A DNA stretch of 32,473 bases from positions 1-32,473 of the forward strand of contig DDNL01000045.1 in assembly GCA_002341165.1 (NCBI GenBank). Direction: 5' to 3'. A program made the translations under genes and the position numbers. This DNA comes from Shewanellaceae bacterium UBA2521 (GTDB taxonomy: Bacteria > Pseudomonadota > Gammaproteobacteria > Enterobacterales > Shewanellaceae). The notes beneath the pieces were generated by a model. That model searched no databases and was not told the DNA's origin. It saw nothing but the letters and a program-made list of their open reading frames with translations. Shown here piece after piece: positions 7,174 to 15,783 of the stretch (positions are counted from its first letter, which is position 1; each line of letters starts with the position of its first letter).

Positions 7174-7588
7174 ATTTTGTGTACTTAAAGTGATCTTGGG
7201 TAAATTTGAACTATTTTAGCTCGTTATTTTGTGGAAAAAGATAAATTTATAAAAATAATATTATATATAAAAATGCAGATCTCGGCACCCCTTTTATGCT
7301 CATAAACCTTATTTTATGTTATGTTTTTTTGCAGTTGTTGAGATAAAAAAATCAGTTTTTGATGGTGTAAAGATATTTCTTTATTTATTCTTTAGATTTT
7401 GTGCGTTACTCTTTTACGCTACATCGTTATCGCGCCTTGATCATGAAGGTATATATAGGATAATTGAACTTGTTTATCCTTTTTTATAAAGTTATAAAAT
7501 AGTCAGGTTTATTCGGGTAAAATCAGTGGATAGGTTTTAAGACCTTGATCTAAAAAATAAGATATAAAGTGTCTTTCAGGAGAGAAAA
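7174..7588. other. Long intergenic region between divergent aroH-like gene and ppsA
   Basis: These 415 very AT-rich bases hold no convincing gene. They contain a palindrome TTTATGCTCATAAA (7293-7306), promoter-like hexamers TTGATC (7437-7442) and GATAAT (7459-7464) spaced by 16, and a hairpin with a T run (7457-7485) about 100 bases before ppsA. A small stem just before ppsA (CTTT with AAAG) would place the AGGAGAG ribosome binding site in its loop. Confidence 0.6.
7457..7485 (+). terminator. Terminator-like hairpin in the ppsA leader
   Basis: AGGATAA (7457-7463) pairs with TTATCCT (7474-7480) around a ten-base loop and runs directly into six T residues (7480-7485). The stem is AT-rich and therefore weak. 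Since no gene ends upstream on this strand, it would act as a leader attenuator or end an unseen short transcript. Confidence 0.35.
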
Positions 7589-9952
7589 GTGAAGGAATAC
7601 ATACGTTGGTATCATGAAATTGGACAAGAAGATATTCATATTGTTGGAGGTAAAAACGCGTCACTCGGTGAAATGATTCGACATTTATCTCGAACGGGTA
7701 TCATGGTACCACAAGGGTTTGCGACGACTGCATTTGCCTTTCAGGAGTTTCTTGAATACGGCGGCTTAAATAAGCGTATTGAACAGGTCTTGAACACGAT
7801 GCCCTCGGATAACATGTCAGCTTTAATCGATACAGGCAACATGATACGTAGTTGGATTGTCCAAACGCCTTTGCAGCCTCATTTAACTCAGGCGATTACC
7901 AAATCAGTACAAGCTTTGAGACAACAATCTGCAGAAGTCTCTTTCGCTGTGCGATCTTCGGCGACATTAGAAGATTTACCAGAAGCTTCCTTCGCTGGAC
8001 AACAAGATACTTTTTTAAACGTACAAAGCAACGATATGATTTTACGTGCTGTGAAAGAGGTTTTTGCGTCATTGTTTACTGGACGAGCTATTTCATATCG
8101 AACACACCAAGGTTTTTCGCATCATAATATTGCTTTATCTGTAGGGATTCAGTGCATGGTTCGCTCTGATTTGGCGACTTCAGGCGTGATGTTTAGCTTA
8201 GATCCTGAGTCGGGTCATCGGGATATCGTTTACATTACATCTGCTTTTGGCTTAGGTGAATCTGTTGTGCAAGGCATGATTAATCCAGATGAGTTTTACG
8301 TCCATAAAAAAACGTTGGCAAAAGGGTACGATGCCATTTTACGTAAGCGTTTAGGTGAGAAGCAAAAGTTTATGGCTTTTTCTCAAAGTCAAACTTTAAA
8401 AGAACAAGTTCATGCGTTAGATACGCCTAAAGCAAAGCAAGAGCAATTGTCTTTGACCGATGAAGAAGTACATTATTTAGCAAAACAAGCCGTGATGATT
8501 GAAGCGCATTATAATCAGCCAATGGACATTGAATGGGCCAAAGATGGTATAACTGGAAAAATTTACATTGTCCAAGCTCGCCCTGAAACAGTACGTGGTT
8601 ATTCATATAGTTGTTATATCGAACGTTATCAGCTTAAAACCAAATCCTCTATTTTATTGGAAGGACGTGCTGTAGGTCAGCGTATTGGAGCCGGCCCGGT
8701 GAAAGTGCTGATGTCACATGATCAGATCTATAAAGTACGAAAAGGCGACGTTCTGGTGACGGATATGACCGATCCTGACTGGGAACCTATTATGAAGCTT
8801 GCAAGTGCGATTGTCACGAATCGTGGTGGCCGTACTTGTCACGCTGCGATTCTAGCACGAGAGTTAGGTATTCCTGCTGTGGTAGGTTGTCATGATGCAA
8901 CCCATCGTCTCACCTCTGGGCAACCTATTACTGTTGATTGTTCACAAGGTGAAATAGGTTTGATTTATGAGGGCATGCTGGACTTTGACGTGGTGCGCGA
9001 TCAAGTGAATAAGATGCCTCAAGCACCCTGCAAAATGATGCTTAATATCGCTTCACCTGAACATGCGTTCAGTGCAGCACTTTTACCTAATGATGGGGTA
9101 GGATTAGCGCGTTTAGAGTTTATCATTAACCGTTACATTGGTCTTCATCCTCAGGTAGCGTTACGTTTTGACGAGCAACCTGATGCGATAAAGGAACAAG
9201 TAAAGCAGCGTATTGCCCCTTATCAAACACCAAAAGAATTTTATATATCGCAACTGGTTCAAGGTATTGCGATGATTGCAGGTGCTTTTTATGATCGAAC
9301 TGTTATCGTGCGTCTGTCTGACTTTAAATCTAATGAATATGCTCATCTCATTGGTGGTAGCCAATATGAACCTAAAGAAGAAAATCCTATGATAGGATTT
9401 CGTGGAGGAAGTCGTTATGTGAATGATACCTTCAAAGACTGTTTTATTTTAGAATGCAAAGCCTTGGTCTATGTAAGAGAAAAAATGGGCTTACAGCATA
9501 TTCAAGTGATGCTTCCTTTTATTCGAACCGTCGATGAGCTTAAAGCTGTGTTGGAAGTGATGCATCAAGCAGGTTTAAGGAGAGGACAGCATGGACTTAA
9601 AATCTTGATGATGTGTGAAGTACCTTCTAATGTGATTCTCGCTGAAGATTTCTTGGAGCATATAGATGGCTTTTCTATTGGTTCCAATGATTTAACACAG
9701 CTTACTTTAGGTTTGGATAGAGACTCATCTTTAATATCTCATTTATTTGATGAACGCAATCTAGCGGTTAAGGCTTTGTTAAGCCAAGTTATTGCGACTT
9801 GTCGAAAGCATAATAAGTATGTTGGAATTTGTGGCCAAGCTCCTTCAGATTATCCAGACTTTGCACAGTGGCTTATTGATGAAGGTATTGATAGCATATC
9901 TCTCAATGCTGATACAATAATTGAAACTTGGCTCAACGTAGCAAGTTTATAA
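7589..9952 (+). CDS. ppsA: Phosphoenolpyruvate synthase
   Basis: PpsA converts pyruvate, ATP and water to phosphoenolpyruvate, AMP and phosphate, the entry step of gluconeogenesis from three-carbon acids. The 787 residues compare with 792 in E. coli. Domains in order are an N-terminal ATP-grasp-like nucleotide-binding domain (VGGKNASLGEMI, FAVRSSATLEDLPEASFAGQ), the swivelling phosphohistidine domain with H418 (GGRTCHAAILARELGIPAVVG) and a C-terminal TIM barrel (MCEVPSN, SIGSNDLTQLTLGLDRDS) with catalytic C748 (GICGQAPSD). The start is GTG at 7589, six bases after a strong AGGAGAG. Only 11 bases separate it from ydiJ, so it probably heads the operon ppsA-ydiJ-marR-icd. Confidence 0.97.
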   Translation: MKEYIRWYHEIGQEDIHIVGGKNASLGEMIRHLSRTGIMVPQGFATTAFAFQEFLEYGGLNKRIEQVLNTMPSDNMSALIDTGNMIRSWIVQTPLQPHLTQAITKSVQALRQQSAEVSFAVRSSATLEDLPEASFAGQQDTFLNVQSNDMILRAVKEVFASLFTGRAISYRTHQGFSHHNIALSVGIQCMVRSDLATSGVMFSLDPESGHRDIVYITSAFGLGESVVQGMINPDEFYVHKKTLAKGYDAILRKRLGEKQKFMAFSQSQTLKEQVHALDTPKAKQEQLSLTDEEVHYLAKQAVMIEAHYNQPMDIEWAKDGITGKIYIVQARPETVRGYSYSCYIERYQLKTKSSILLEGRAVGQRIGAGPVKVLMSHDQIYKVRKGDVLVTDMTDPDWEPIMKLASAIVTNRGGRTCHAAILARELGIPAVVGCHDATHRLTSGQPITVDCSQGEIGLIYEGMLDFDVVRDQVNKMPQAPCKMMLNIASPEHAFSAALLPNDGVGLARLEFIINRYIGLHPQVALRFDEQPDAIKEQVKQRIAPYQTPKEFYISQLVQGIAMIAGAFYDRTVIVRLSDFKSNEYAHLIGGSQYEPKEENPMIGFRGGSRYVNDTFKDCFILECKALVYVREKMGLQHIQVMLPFIRTVDELKAVLEVMHQAGLRRGQHGLKILMMCEVPSNVILAEDFLEHIDGFSIGSNDLTQLTLGLDRDSSLISHLFDERNLAVKALLSQVIATCRKHNKYVGICGQAPSDYPDFAQWLIDEGIDSISLNADTIIETWLNVASL

Positions 9953-9963
9953 GATAGGTTTTG

Positions 9964-12900
9964 ATGACAAAATTCAACCATAGAACATGCGCTAAAGGTT
10001 CTGATGAGAGACTTAATTTTTTGGCCGATAAACATTATTTGCCGCAAATTACCCTAAATACTACAATGCAGCCCGTATATCAAAGTTACTTTGATCAATT
10101 AGCGAATACTGCTTTTCAAGGCGATATAGACACAAGCTACAGTGCACGCTTAACGCATGCGGTGGATAATTCAATTTATCAGTTTGTACCTCAAGCTGTT
10201 GTTTATCCTAAAAATCAACAAGATATACAGCTCATGCTACAACTTGCATCACAAGAGAAGTTCGCTGAAATACATTTTACTGCTAAAGGTGGCGGCACTG
10301 GCACGAATGGACAAGCGCTTAACTTTGGTGTGATAGTTGATCTATCGAGGTATTTTAATCAAGTGATTGACATTAACCCAGAAGAGGGTTGGGTCATTGT
10401 ACAGTCTGGTGTGGTCAAAGATGCATTGAATGATATGCTCAAGCCTTATGGGCTTTTTTTCAGCCCTGATACTTCCACCTCAAATCGAGCTACTTTGGGC
10501 GGTATGATTGCAACGGATGCATCGGGAGCTGGTTCTTTAGTTTACGGTAAAACATCTGATCATATCTTGAGCTTGGATATTGTGCTCGCTGATGGCTCTT
10601 TTTTACAAACTAAAAAAGTCCAGATTGATCGAGTTCATCAAGCTTATCAGGGCAAACAGGCACAACAAACGCAGCAAGCTCTGGAATTATGTCAGACGCA
10701 TCGTGCAGAAGTTTTACGTGTGTTTCCTCAATTAAATCGCTTTTTAACAGGTTATGATTTAAAGCATGCACTGGACGATGCAAGTGATTCATTTGATTTA
10801 AGTCGGCTTTTTGCCGGTGCAGAAGGTACACTAGGTATTGTCACCCAAGCAAAGTTGAATTTAACGCCTATACCTCAACAAAGGGTCATGATAACTGTGA
10901 GCTATGCTTCTCTTGAAGCAGGTCTTCAACATGCACCTGAACTGGTTGCAGCACAAGCTACAGCAGTAGAAATGATTGATCATGTTGTACTGCAACTTGC
11001 TCAGCAAGACCCTATTTGGCATCAAGTGACTGATTGTGTGGCTACGAGTGCTTCGCAAGCATTGCATTGTTTAAACATGGTTGAATTTTCAGGTCAGCAA
11101 GCGCATATTGAGGCCTGTCTGGAGCGTTTTGAACGCTTGCTGCATCATAGCCAAGTTCCTATCTTAGGTTTTCGTATTTTAAAAACTCAAGAGGCGATTC
11201 AAAGTATCTATGCTATGCGCAAAAAAGCAGTAGGCTTGTTAGGTAATACTCAAGGTATGCGAAAACCTGTAGCTTTTGTTGAAGATGCTGCTGTTTCTCC
11301 TGATGTGCTTGCTGATTTTATTTTAGAGTTTCGACAACTACTGGACGAGGCAAAGCTCACTTATGGTATGTTTGGTCACGTTGACGCAGGTGTTTTACAT
11401 GTTAGGCCGATGCTGAATTTGCAAGATGAACAAGATGAGAAGATGCTACATCAGTTGTCGGATCAAGTCTTCGCTTTAACACAAAAATATGGCGGTGTGA
11501 TGTGGGGAGAGCATGGTAAAGGTGTGCGAGGCCAGTACGTAGAGCAAGCTTTTGGCCCATCCTTGTATCAAGTATTACGTGAAATTAAGACTATTTTTGA
11601 TCCTTTTAATAGGCTTAACCGTTCTAAATTGGTTACAGCTTATGATGATGAGACAATACAGGTTTTGCCTATTGATGCGATAAAACGAGGGCATTTTGAT
11701 AAACAGATTCCATTATCTATACAACAAGATTTTGCACCTTTAATGCGTTGTAATGGCAACGGTCTTTGTTTTGATTATCAAAAGGATCAGGTGATGTGTC
11801 CTTCCTTTAAAGTCACAGCAGACAGAGTGCATTCGCCTAAAGGAAGAGCAACACTTATGCGAGAGTGGTTGCGTCAGCTAGCAAAACAAGGTCTGACTCA
11901 GCATGATTTAGCCAGCTTATCCAAAGTACCTTGGTGGCAACGTATAAACATAAGTAGGTTGAATCAAGCTGACGATTTTTCGCATGAAGTCAAAAAAGCT
12001 ATGGATGGGTGTTTATCGTGCAAGGCTTGTTCAAGTGCTTGTCCTGTTAAAGTTGATATTCCTACTTTTAAAGCTCAATTTCTGCAAGGATATCACCAGC
12101 GTTATAGGCGTCCTATAAGAGATTATGTGCTTGGCTTTGTTGAAAGCTTTTTACCTATGGCAGCTAAATTTCCTCGGCTGACTAATGCAATACAGACTCA
12201 TGCAATGACAGGTTGGATAGGTAAAAAAATGCTGGGTTATGTTGATTTTCCACCTTTGTCTTGTCCAACACTAGCGCAACGTATGCTGCACTATCCATCT
12301 TGGACTCAAGATTGGCAGCAGCTTACCGAACTTTCGCCTTCAGAGAGACAACAATATGTATGTATTGTTCAAGACCCTTTTACATCTTTTTATGAAGCTC
12401 ATGTGCTTGAAGCTTTGATGAAGTTGATTGAGCTGATGGGGTTTAAGCCGATACTTTTACCTTATCATACTCATGGAAAAGCATTATATGTTAAAGGTTT
12501 TTTAGATAAATTTTCGCAAGTAGTCGATGCGCATGTTGCATTTCTTTCTCGCATATCACAGCTGAATGTGCCTATGATAGGTCTTGATCCTATGATGGTT
12601 TTGACTTATCGTGATGAATACAGACGCACCAACCCTCAGGCAAAAAATATTCATGTTCAGATTGTACATGAGTGGCTTGCTATGAATTTAAAATCGTTGC
12701 CTCAGCTTCAGGTGGAAACAAAGCCTTATGTGCTGTTGCATCATTGTTCAGAGCGAAGTGTGCTTCCTGAGGCAAAGGAGGAATGGACATCGATTTTGCA
12801 GCATATAGGTATTCATGTGCGTACTCCTACAACTGGTTGTTGTGGCATGGCGGGTGTTTATGGTCATGAAGTAGAACATGTTGAAGCCTCTAAAGCGCTT

Positions 12901-13047
12901 TATGCTGCATCATGGAAAGAACGAATAGAACATACGGAGCAGCCTATTTTGGTGACAGGACATTCTTGTAGAAGCCAAGTGAAACGCTGTTCTAATCAGA
13001 TAACGATGCATCCAATTGAACTGATGGTGCAACGCATAGAGTTTTAG
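9964..13047 (+). CDS. ydiJ: D-2-hydroxyglutarate dehydrogenase, YdiJ family (FAD and iron-sulfur)
   Basis: This large flavoprotein of 1027 residues (E. coli YdiJ 1018) oxidises D-2-hydroxyglutarate to 2-oxoglutarate in studied homologues. Parts in order are an FAD-binding PCMH domain (TAKGGGTGTNGQAL, SPDTSTSNRATLGGMIATDASG), an FAD-oxidase C-terminal domain (FGHVDAGVLHVRPMLN, GEHGKGVRGQYVEQAFG), an iron-sulfur region with C596, C602 and MCPSF, then a 4Fe-4S motif C683, C686, C689, C693-P, and a C-terminal CCG-type domain (TGCCGMAGVYGHE). TTG 9961 and ATG 9964 are both possible starts. AGG at 9956-9958 is five bases from the ATG, which I prefer. It sits between ppsA and an isocitrate dehydrogenase, whose product is also 2-oxoglutarate. 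Confidence 0.93.
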   Translation: MTKFNHRTCAKGSDERLNFLADKHYLPQITLNTTMQPVYQSYFDQLANTAFQGDIDTSYSARLTHAVDNSIYQFVPQAVVYPKNQQDIQLMLQLASQEKFAEIHFTAKGGGTGTNGQALNFGVIVDLSRYFNQVIDINPEEGWVIVQSGVVKDALNDMLKPYGLFFSPDTSTSNRATLGGMIATDASGAGSLVYGKTSDHILSLDIVLADGSFLQTKKVQIDRVHQAYQGKQAQQTQQALELCQTHRAEVLRVFPQLNRFLTGYDLKHALDDASDSFDLSRLFAGAEGTLGIVTQAKLNLTPIPQQRVMITVSYASLEAGLQHAPELVAAQATAVEMIDHVVLQLAQQDPIWHQVTDCVATSASQALHCLNMVEFSGQQAHIEACLERFERLLHHSQVPILGFRILKTQEAIQSIYAMRKKAVGLLGNTQGMRKPVAFVEDAAVSPDVLADFILEFRQLLDEAKLTYGMFGHVDAGVLHVRPMLNLQDEQDEKMLHQLSDQVFALTQKYGGVMWGEHGKGVRGQYVEQAFGPSLYQVLREIKTIFDPFNRLNRSKLVTAYDDETIQVLPIDAIKRGHFDKQIPLSIQQDFAPLMRCNGNGLCFDYQKDQVMCPSFKVTADRVHSPKGRATLMREWLRQLAKQGLTQHDLASLSKVPWWQRINISRLNQADDFSHEVKKAMDGCLSCKACSSACPVKVDIPTFKAQFLQGYHQRYRRPIRDYVLGFVESFLPMAAKFPRLTNAIQTHAMTGWIGKKMLGYVDFPPLSCPTLAQRMLHYPSWTQDWQQLTELSPSERQQYVCIVQDPFTSFYEAHVLEALMKLIELMGFKPILLPYHTHGKALYVKGFLDKFSQVVDAHVAFLSRISQLNVPMIGLDPMMVLTYRDEYRRTNPQAKNIHVQIVHEWLAMNLKSLPQLQVETKPYVLLHHCSERSVLPEAKEEWTSILQHIGIHVRTPTTGCCGMAGVYGHEVEHVEASKALYAASWKERIEHTEQPILVTGHSCRSQVKRCSNQITMHPIELMVQRIEF

Positions 13048-13069
13048 CTCTATGAAAAGGAGATTTATT

Positions 13070-13483
13070 GTGAAGGATCAACCTAATTTAGTTTACATGT
13101 TAAGCCAATTAGCTGAAAGTTTGTCTGCTCAACTGAATGAGCGTCTGACGCGTTATCAATTAGATATACGTCTGTGGTCTATTCTTATGCGTTTGTGGCA
13201 ATCCGACGGAATCACTCAAGTTGAGCTTTCTAAACGCTGTCAAATACCTACTTACACTATGACACGTGCCTTGGATCAACTACAAAAATTAAATCTGATT
13301 GAGCGTTGTGTTGAGCCTGATAATCGCAGAGCATTTTTAGTCTATCTTACTAAAGAAGCGAAAGCGCTTGAGCTTGATATGATGCACGAGTGTCATGTTG
13401 TAGAGTCTAAATACTTTAAAGATCTCAATGATGATGATCATCTTCAACTCATTCATTTATTACAAAGGCTTAGAAAATTTTAA
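13070..13483 (+). CDS. MarR-family transcriptional regulator
   Basis: This 137-residue protein has a MarR-type winged helix: a helical dimerisation N-terminus, then TQVELSKRCQIPTYTMTRALDQLQKLNLIERCV and the wing RCVEPDNRRAFLVYLT, with a helical C-terminus. The frame is open from an ATG at 13052, but AAAGGAG (13056-13062) lies seven bases before the GTG at 13070, so that GTG is the likely start. It sits 22 bases after ydiJ and nine before icd, inside the probable operon, and may control that operon. The ligand is unknown. I do not recognise it as a named member such as SlyA. Confidence 0.88.
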   Translation: MKDQPNLVYMLSQLAESLSAQLNERLTRYQLDIRLWSILMRLWQSDGITQVELSKRCQIPTYTMTRALDQLQKLNLIERCVEPDNRRAFLVYLTKEAKALELDMMHECHVVESKYFKDLNDDDHLQLIHLLQRLRKF

Positions 13484-13492
13484 GGAAAAAAA

Positions 13493-15724
13493 ATGACTAC
13501 AAATCAAAAGCTTCCCGATTTGCTTTGGACTTATACAGACGAAGCTCCTGCGTTAGCTACACATTCATTACTGCCTATGGTACGCCAAGTCTTAGCTCAA
13601 GCCCATTTACAGATAGAAGAAGTTGATATTTCTTTAGCAGGACGATTGATTGCTGCTTTTGCTGATGATCTAGCCAGCGATAAGAAGCAAGATGACGATT
13701 TAGCAAAACTGGGGAATTTAGTCAAAGATCCACTTGCTAATATTATTAAGCTGCCTAATATTTCAGCTTCACAAGCTCAACTTAAAGCGGCAATTGCTGA
13801 GTTGCAGTCGCATGGTTATGCTTTACCTGATTATCCTGAATCACCTCAAAATACAGTCGAACAAAACATCAAAAATCGCTTTGATGCGGTGAAAGGTAGT
13901 GCGGTGAATCCTGTTTTGCGAGAAGGTAACTCAGATAGGCGCGTTGCGGCTTCGGTGAAACGTTATGCGAAAAGTCATCCTCATCATATGGGAGCTTGGC
14001 AAAAAACATCAAAAACGCATGTTGCATCGATGCAACATGGAGATTTTTATGAAACAGAACAGTCTCATACTTGTACTGAGCTCACCGAGCTTTCAGTCGT
14101 ATTACGCCATAAAGCTGGACAAGAACATACTTTATTATCGGGACTTAAATTAGAACAAGGAGATATTGTTGATGCGGCGCTGATGCGAAAATCTGCGCTG
14201 AGATCGTATTTGGTCGAAGAAATAAATAAAGCGCAAGATACATCTTTAATGCTTTCTTTACATCTTAAAGCAACCATGATGAAAGTCTCTGATCCTATTA
14301 TTTTTGGTCATGCTGTGGAGCTCTTTTTTGCGCCTATTTTTGAGGGTTTTGCAGAAGAATTTGCTGACTTAGGTGTACATCCTAGCTATGGTATGGCTGA
14401 TTTATTTGAAAAGATAAAGGTGCTCCCAGAAGCAAAACAGCAAGAGATTACAGATGCTTATCAGAAACTATTAAAGGAGCGCCCACTTTTAGCTATGGTC
14501 AACTCTGATCAAGGTATCACGAACTTACATCGTTCGAATGATGTCATCATTGATGCATCGATGCCAGCCATGATTCGAGAATCAGGCTGCATGTGGAATG
14601 CACAAGGGCAGCTTGAAGATACAAAAGCCCTCATTCCTGATCGAAGCTATGCGGGTGTGTACCAGGCGGTTATAGATTTTTGTAAACAAGAAGGAGCTTT
14701 TGATCCCAAGACTATGGGTAATGTTGCTAATGTAGGTTTGATGGCACAAAAAGCTCAAGAATACGGCTCTCATAATAAAACATTTGAGATAGAGCAAGAG
14801 GGTGTTGTACAGGTTGTAAATCAAGAAGGGCAGATTGTATTTGAGCATTCTGTGAATGAAGGTGATATTTGGCGTATGTGTATGGTGAAATCACAAGCAA
14901 TTGATAACTGGATTGATTTGGCTTTGTCTCGGGCTCGATTGTCACAAAAACCTGCTATATTTTGGCTCGATAGTGAGCGCGCTCATGATACGCAGTTGAT
15001 TAAAAAAGTAAATCTTGCATTGCAAGAGAAAGACACTTCAAATCTGAGCTTGAGTATTGAATCTCCGATTGAAGCAACCTACACCACATTAAGACGCTTA
15101 CAGCAAGGCCAAGATACCATTGCGATAACAGGAAATGTTTTGCGTGATTATTTAACAGATCTCTTCCCTATTTTAGAGTTAGGCACCAGTGCCAAGATGC
15201 TTTCCATTGTACCTTTGATGTCAGGTGGTGGATTGTTTGAAACAGGAGCTGGTGGTAGCGCACCTAAACATGTACAACAGTTTGTTGACGAAGGTTATTT
15301 ACGCTGGGATTCCTTAGGTGAGTTTTTGGCTTTAATGGCTTCTTTATCACATCTGGCCGAGCAACGTGGGAATAGTCAAGCGCAGATTCTTTCTTATACC
15401 TTAGATCAAGCTATCTCTAAATTTTTAGAGCAGGATAAGTCGCCAAAACGACGTTTAGGCAGTATAGATAACAGAGGCAGTCATTTTTATTTAATTTGGT
15501 ATTGGATTCAAGCTTTAAATACGCAAGCAGAAGACGCGGAGCTTGCACAATCTTTTACACTCCTATCTGAATCTTTAGCGCAGCATGCGACTCAGATTGA
15601 ACAAGAGTTGATTGCAGCACAAGGGCAAAAACAAGATCTGGGTGGTTACTATCATATGGATAAGCGTAAGTTGCAAAAAGCTATGTTTCCGAGTGATACT
15701 TTGCAAAAGCTGTTTTTTGTGTAG
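13493..15724 (+). CDS. icd: Isocitrate dehydrogenase (NADP), monomeric type
   Basis: This 743-residue enzyme belongs to the monomeric IDH family known from Azotobacter and Corynebacterium, unrelated in length to the 416-residue dimeric E. coli Icd. It oxidatively decarboxylates isocitrate to 2-oxoglutarate and makes NADPH. Family motifs are unmistakable: TDEAPALATHSLLP, KGSAVNPVLREGNSDRRV (substrate loop), LHLKATMMKVSDPI, AMVNSDQGITNLH, DASMPAMIRESG, ELGTSAKMLSIVPLMSGGGL, FETGAGGSAPKHVQQF and DNRGSHFYL. A clear AAGG precedes the ATG. It ends the four-gene operon, and no strong plus-strand terminator follows. Confidence 0.97.
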   Translation: MTTNQKLPDLLWTYTDEAPALATHSLLPMVRQVLAQAHLQIEEVDISLAGRLIAAFADDLASDKKQDDDLAKLGNLVKDPLANIIKLPNISASQAQLKAAIAELQSHGYALPDYPESPQNTVEQNIKNRFDAVKGSAVNPVLREGNSDRRVAASVKRYAKSHPHHMGAWQKTSKTHVASMQHGDFYETEQSHTCTELTELSVVLRHKAGQEHTLLSGLKLEQGDIVDAALMRKSALRSYLVEEINKAQDTSLMLSLHLKATMMKVSDPIIFGHAVELFFAPIFEGFAEEFADLGVHPSYGMADLFEKIKVLPEAKQQEITDAYQKLLKERPLLAMVNSDQGITNLHRSNDVIIDASMPAMIRESGCMWNAQGQLEDTKALIPDRSYAGVYQAVIDFCKQEGAFDPKTMGNVANVGLMAQKAQEYGSHNKTFEIEQEGVVQVVNQEGQIVFEHSVNEGDIWRMCMVKSQAIDNWIDLALSRARLSQKPAIFWLDSERAHDTQLIKKVNLALQEKDTSNLSLSIESPIEATYTTLRRLQQGQDTIAITGNVLRDYLTDLFPILELGTSAKMLSIVPLMSGGGLFETGAGGSAPKHVQQFVDEGYLRWDSLGEFLALMASLSHLAEQRGNSQAQILSYTLDQAISKFLEQDKSPKRRLGSIDNRGSHFYLIWYWIQALNTQAEDAELAQSFTLLSESLAQHATQIEQELIAAQGQKQDLGGYYHMDKRKLQKAMFPSDTLQKLFFV

Positions 15725-15742
15725 TTAAGAAATTTTATCTTT

Positions 15743-15768
15743 GAAAAAGCAGGCTGAAACGGCCTGCT
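15743..15768 (-). terminator. Terminator of dsbB (between icd and dsbB)
   Basis: AGCAGGC (15748-15754) pairs with GCCTGCT (15762-15768) around a seven-base loop. On the minus strand the GC-rich stem runs straight into TTTTTC, a classic intrinsic terminator 15 bases after dsbB. On the plus strand it lacks a T run, so it would stop icd transcripts poorly. Confidence 0.75.
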
Positions 15769-15783
15769 GTATGCGCTTTAATG

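Noticed and set aside
7316..7489. A 57-codon open frame on the plus strand in the aroH-ppsA gap
   Set aside because: It has no ribosome binding site, its composition is that of translated AT-rich spacer (mostly Phe, Leu, Ile, Tyr), and it runs through promoter-like and hairpin sequences.
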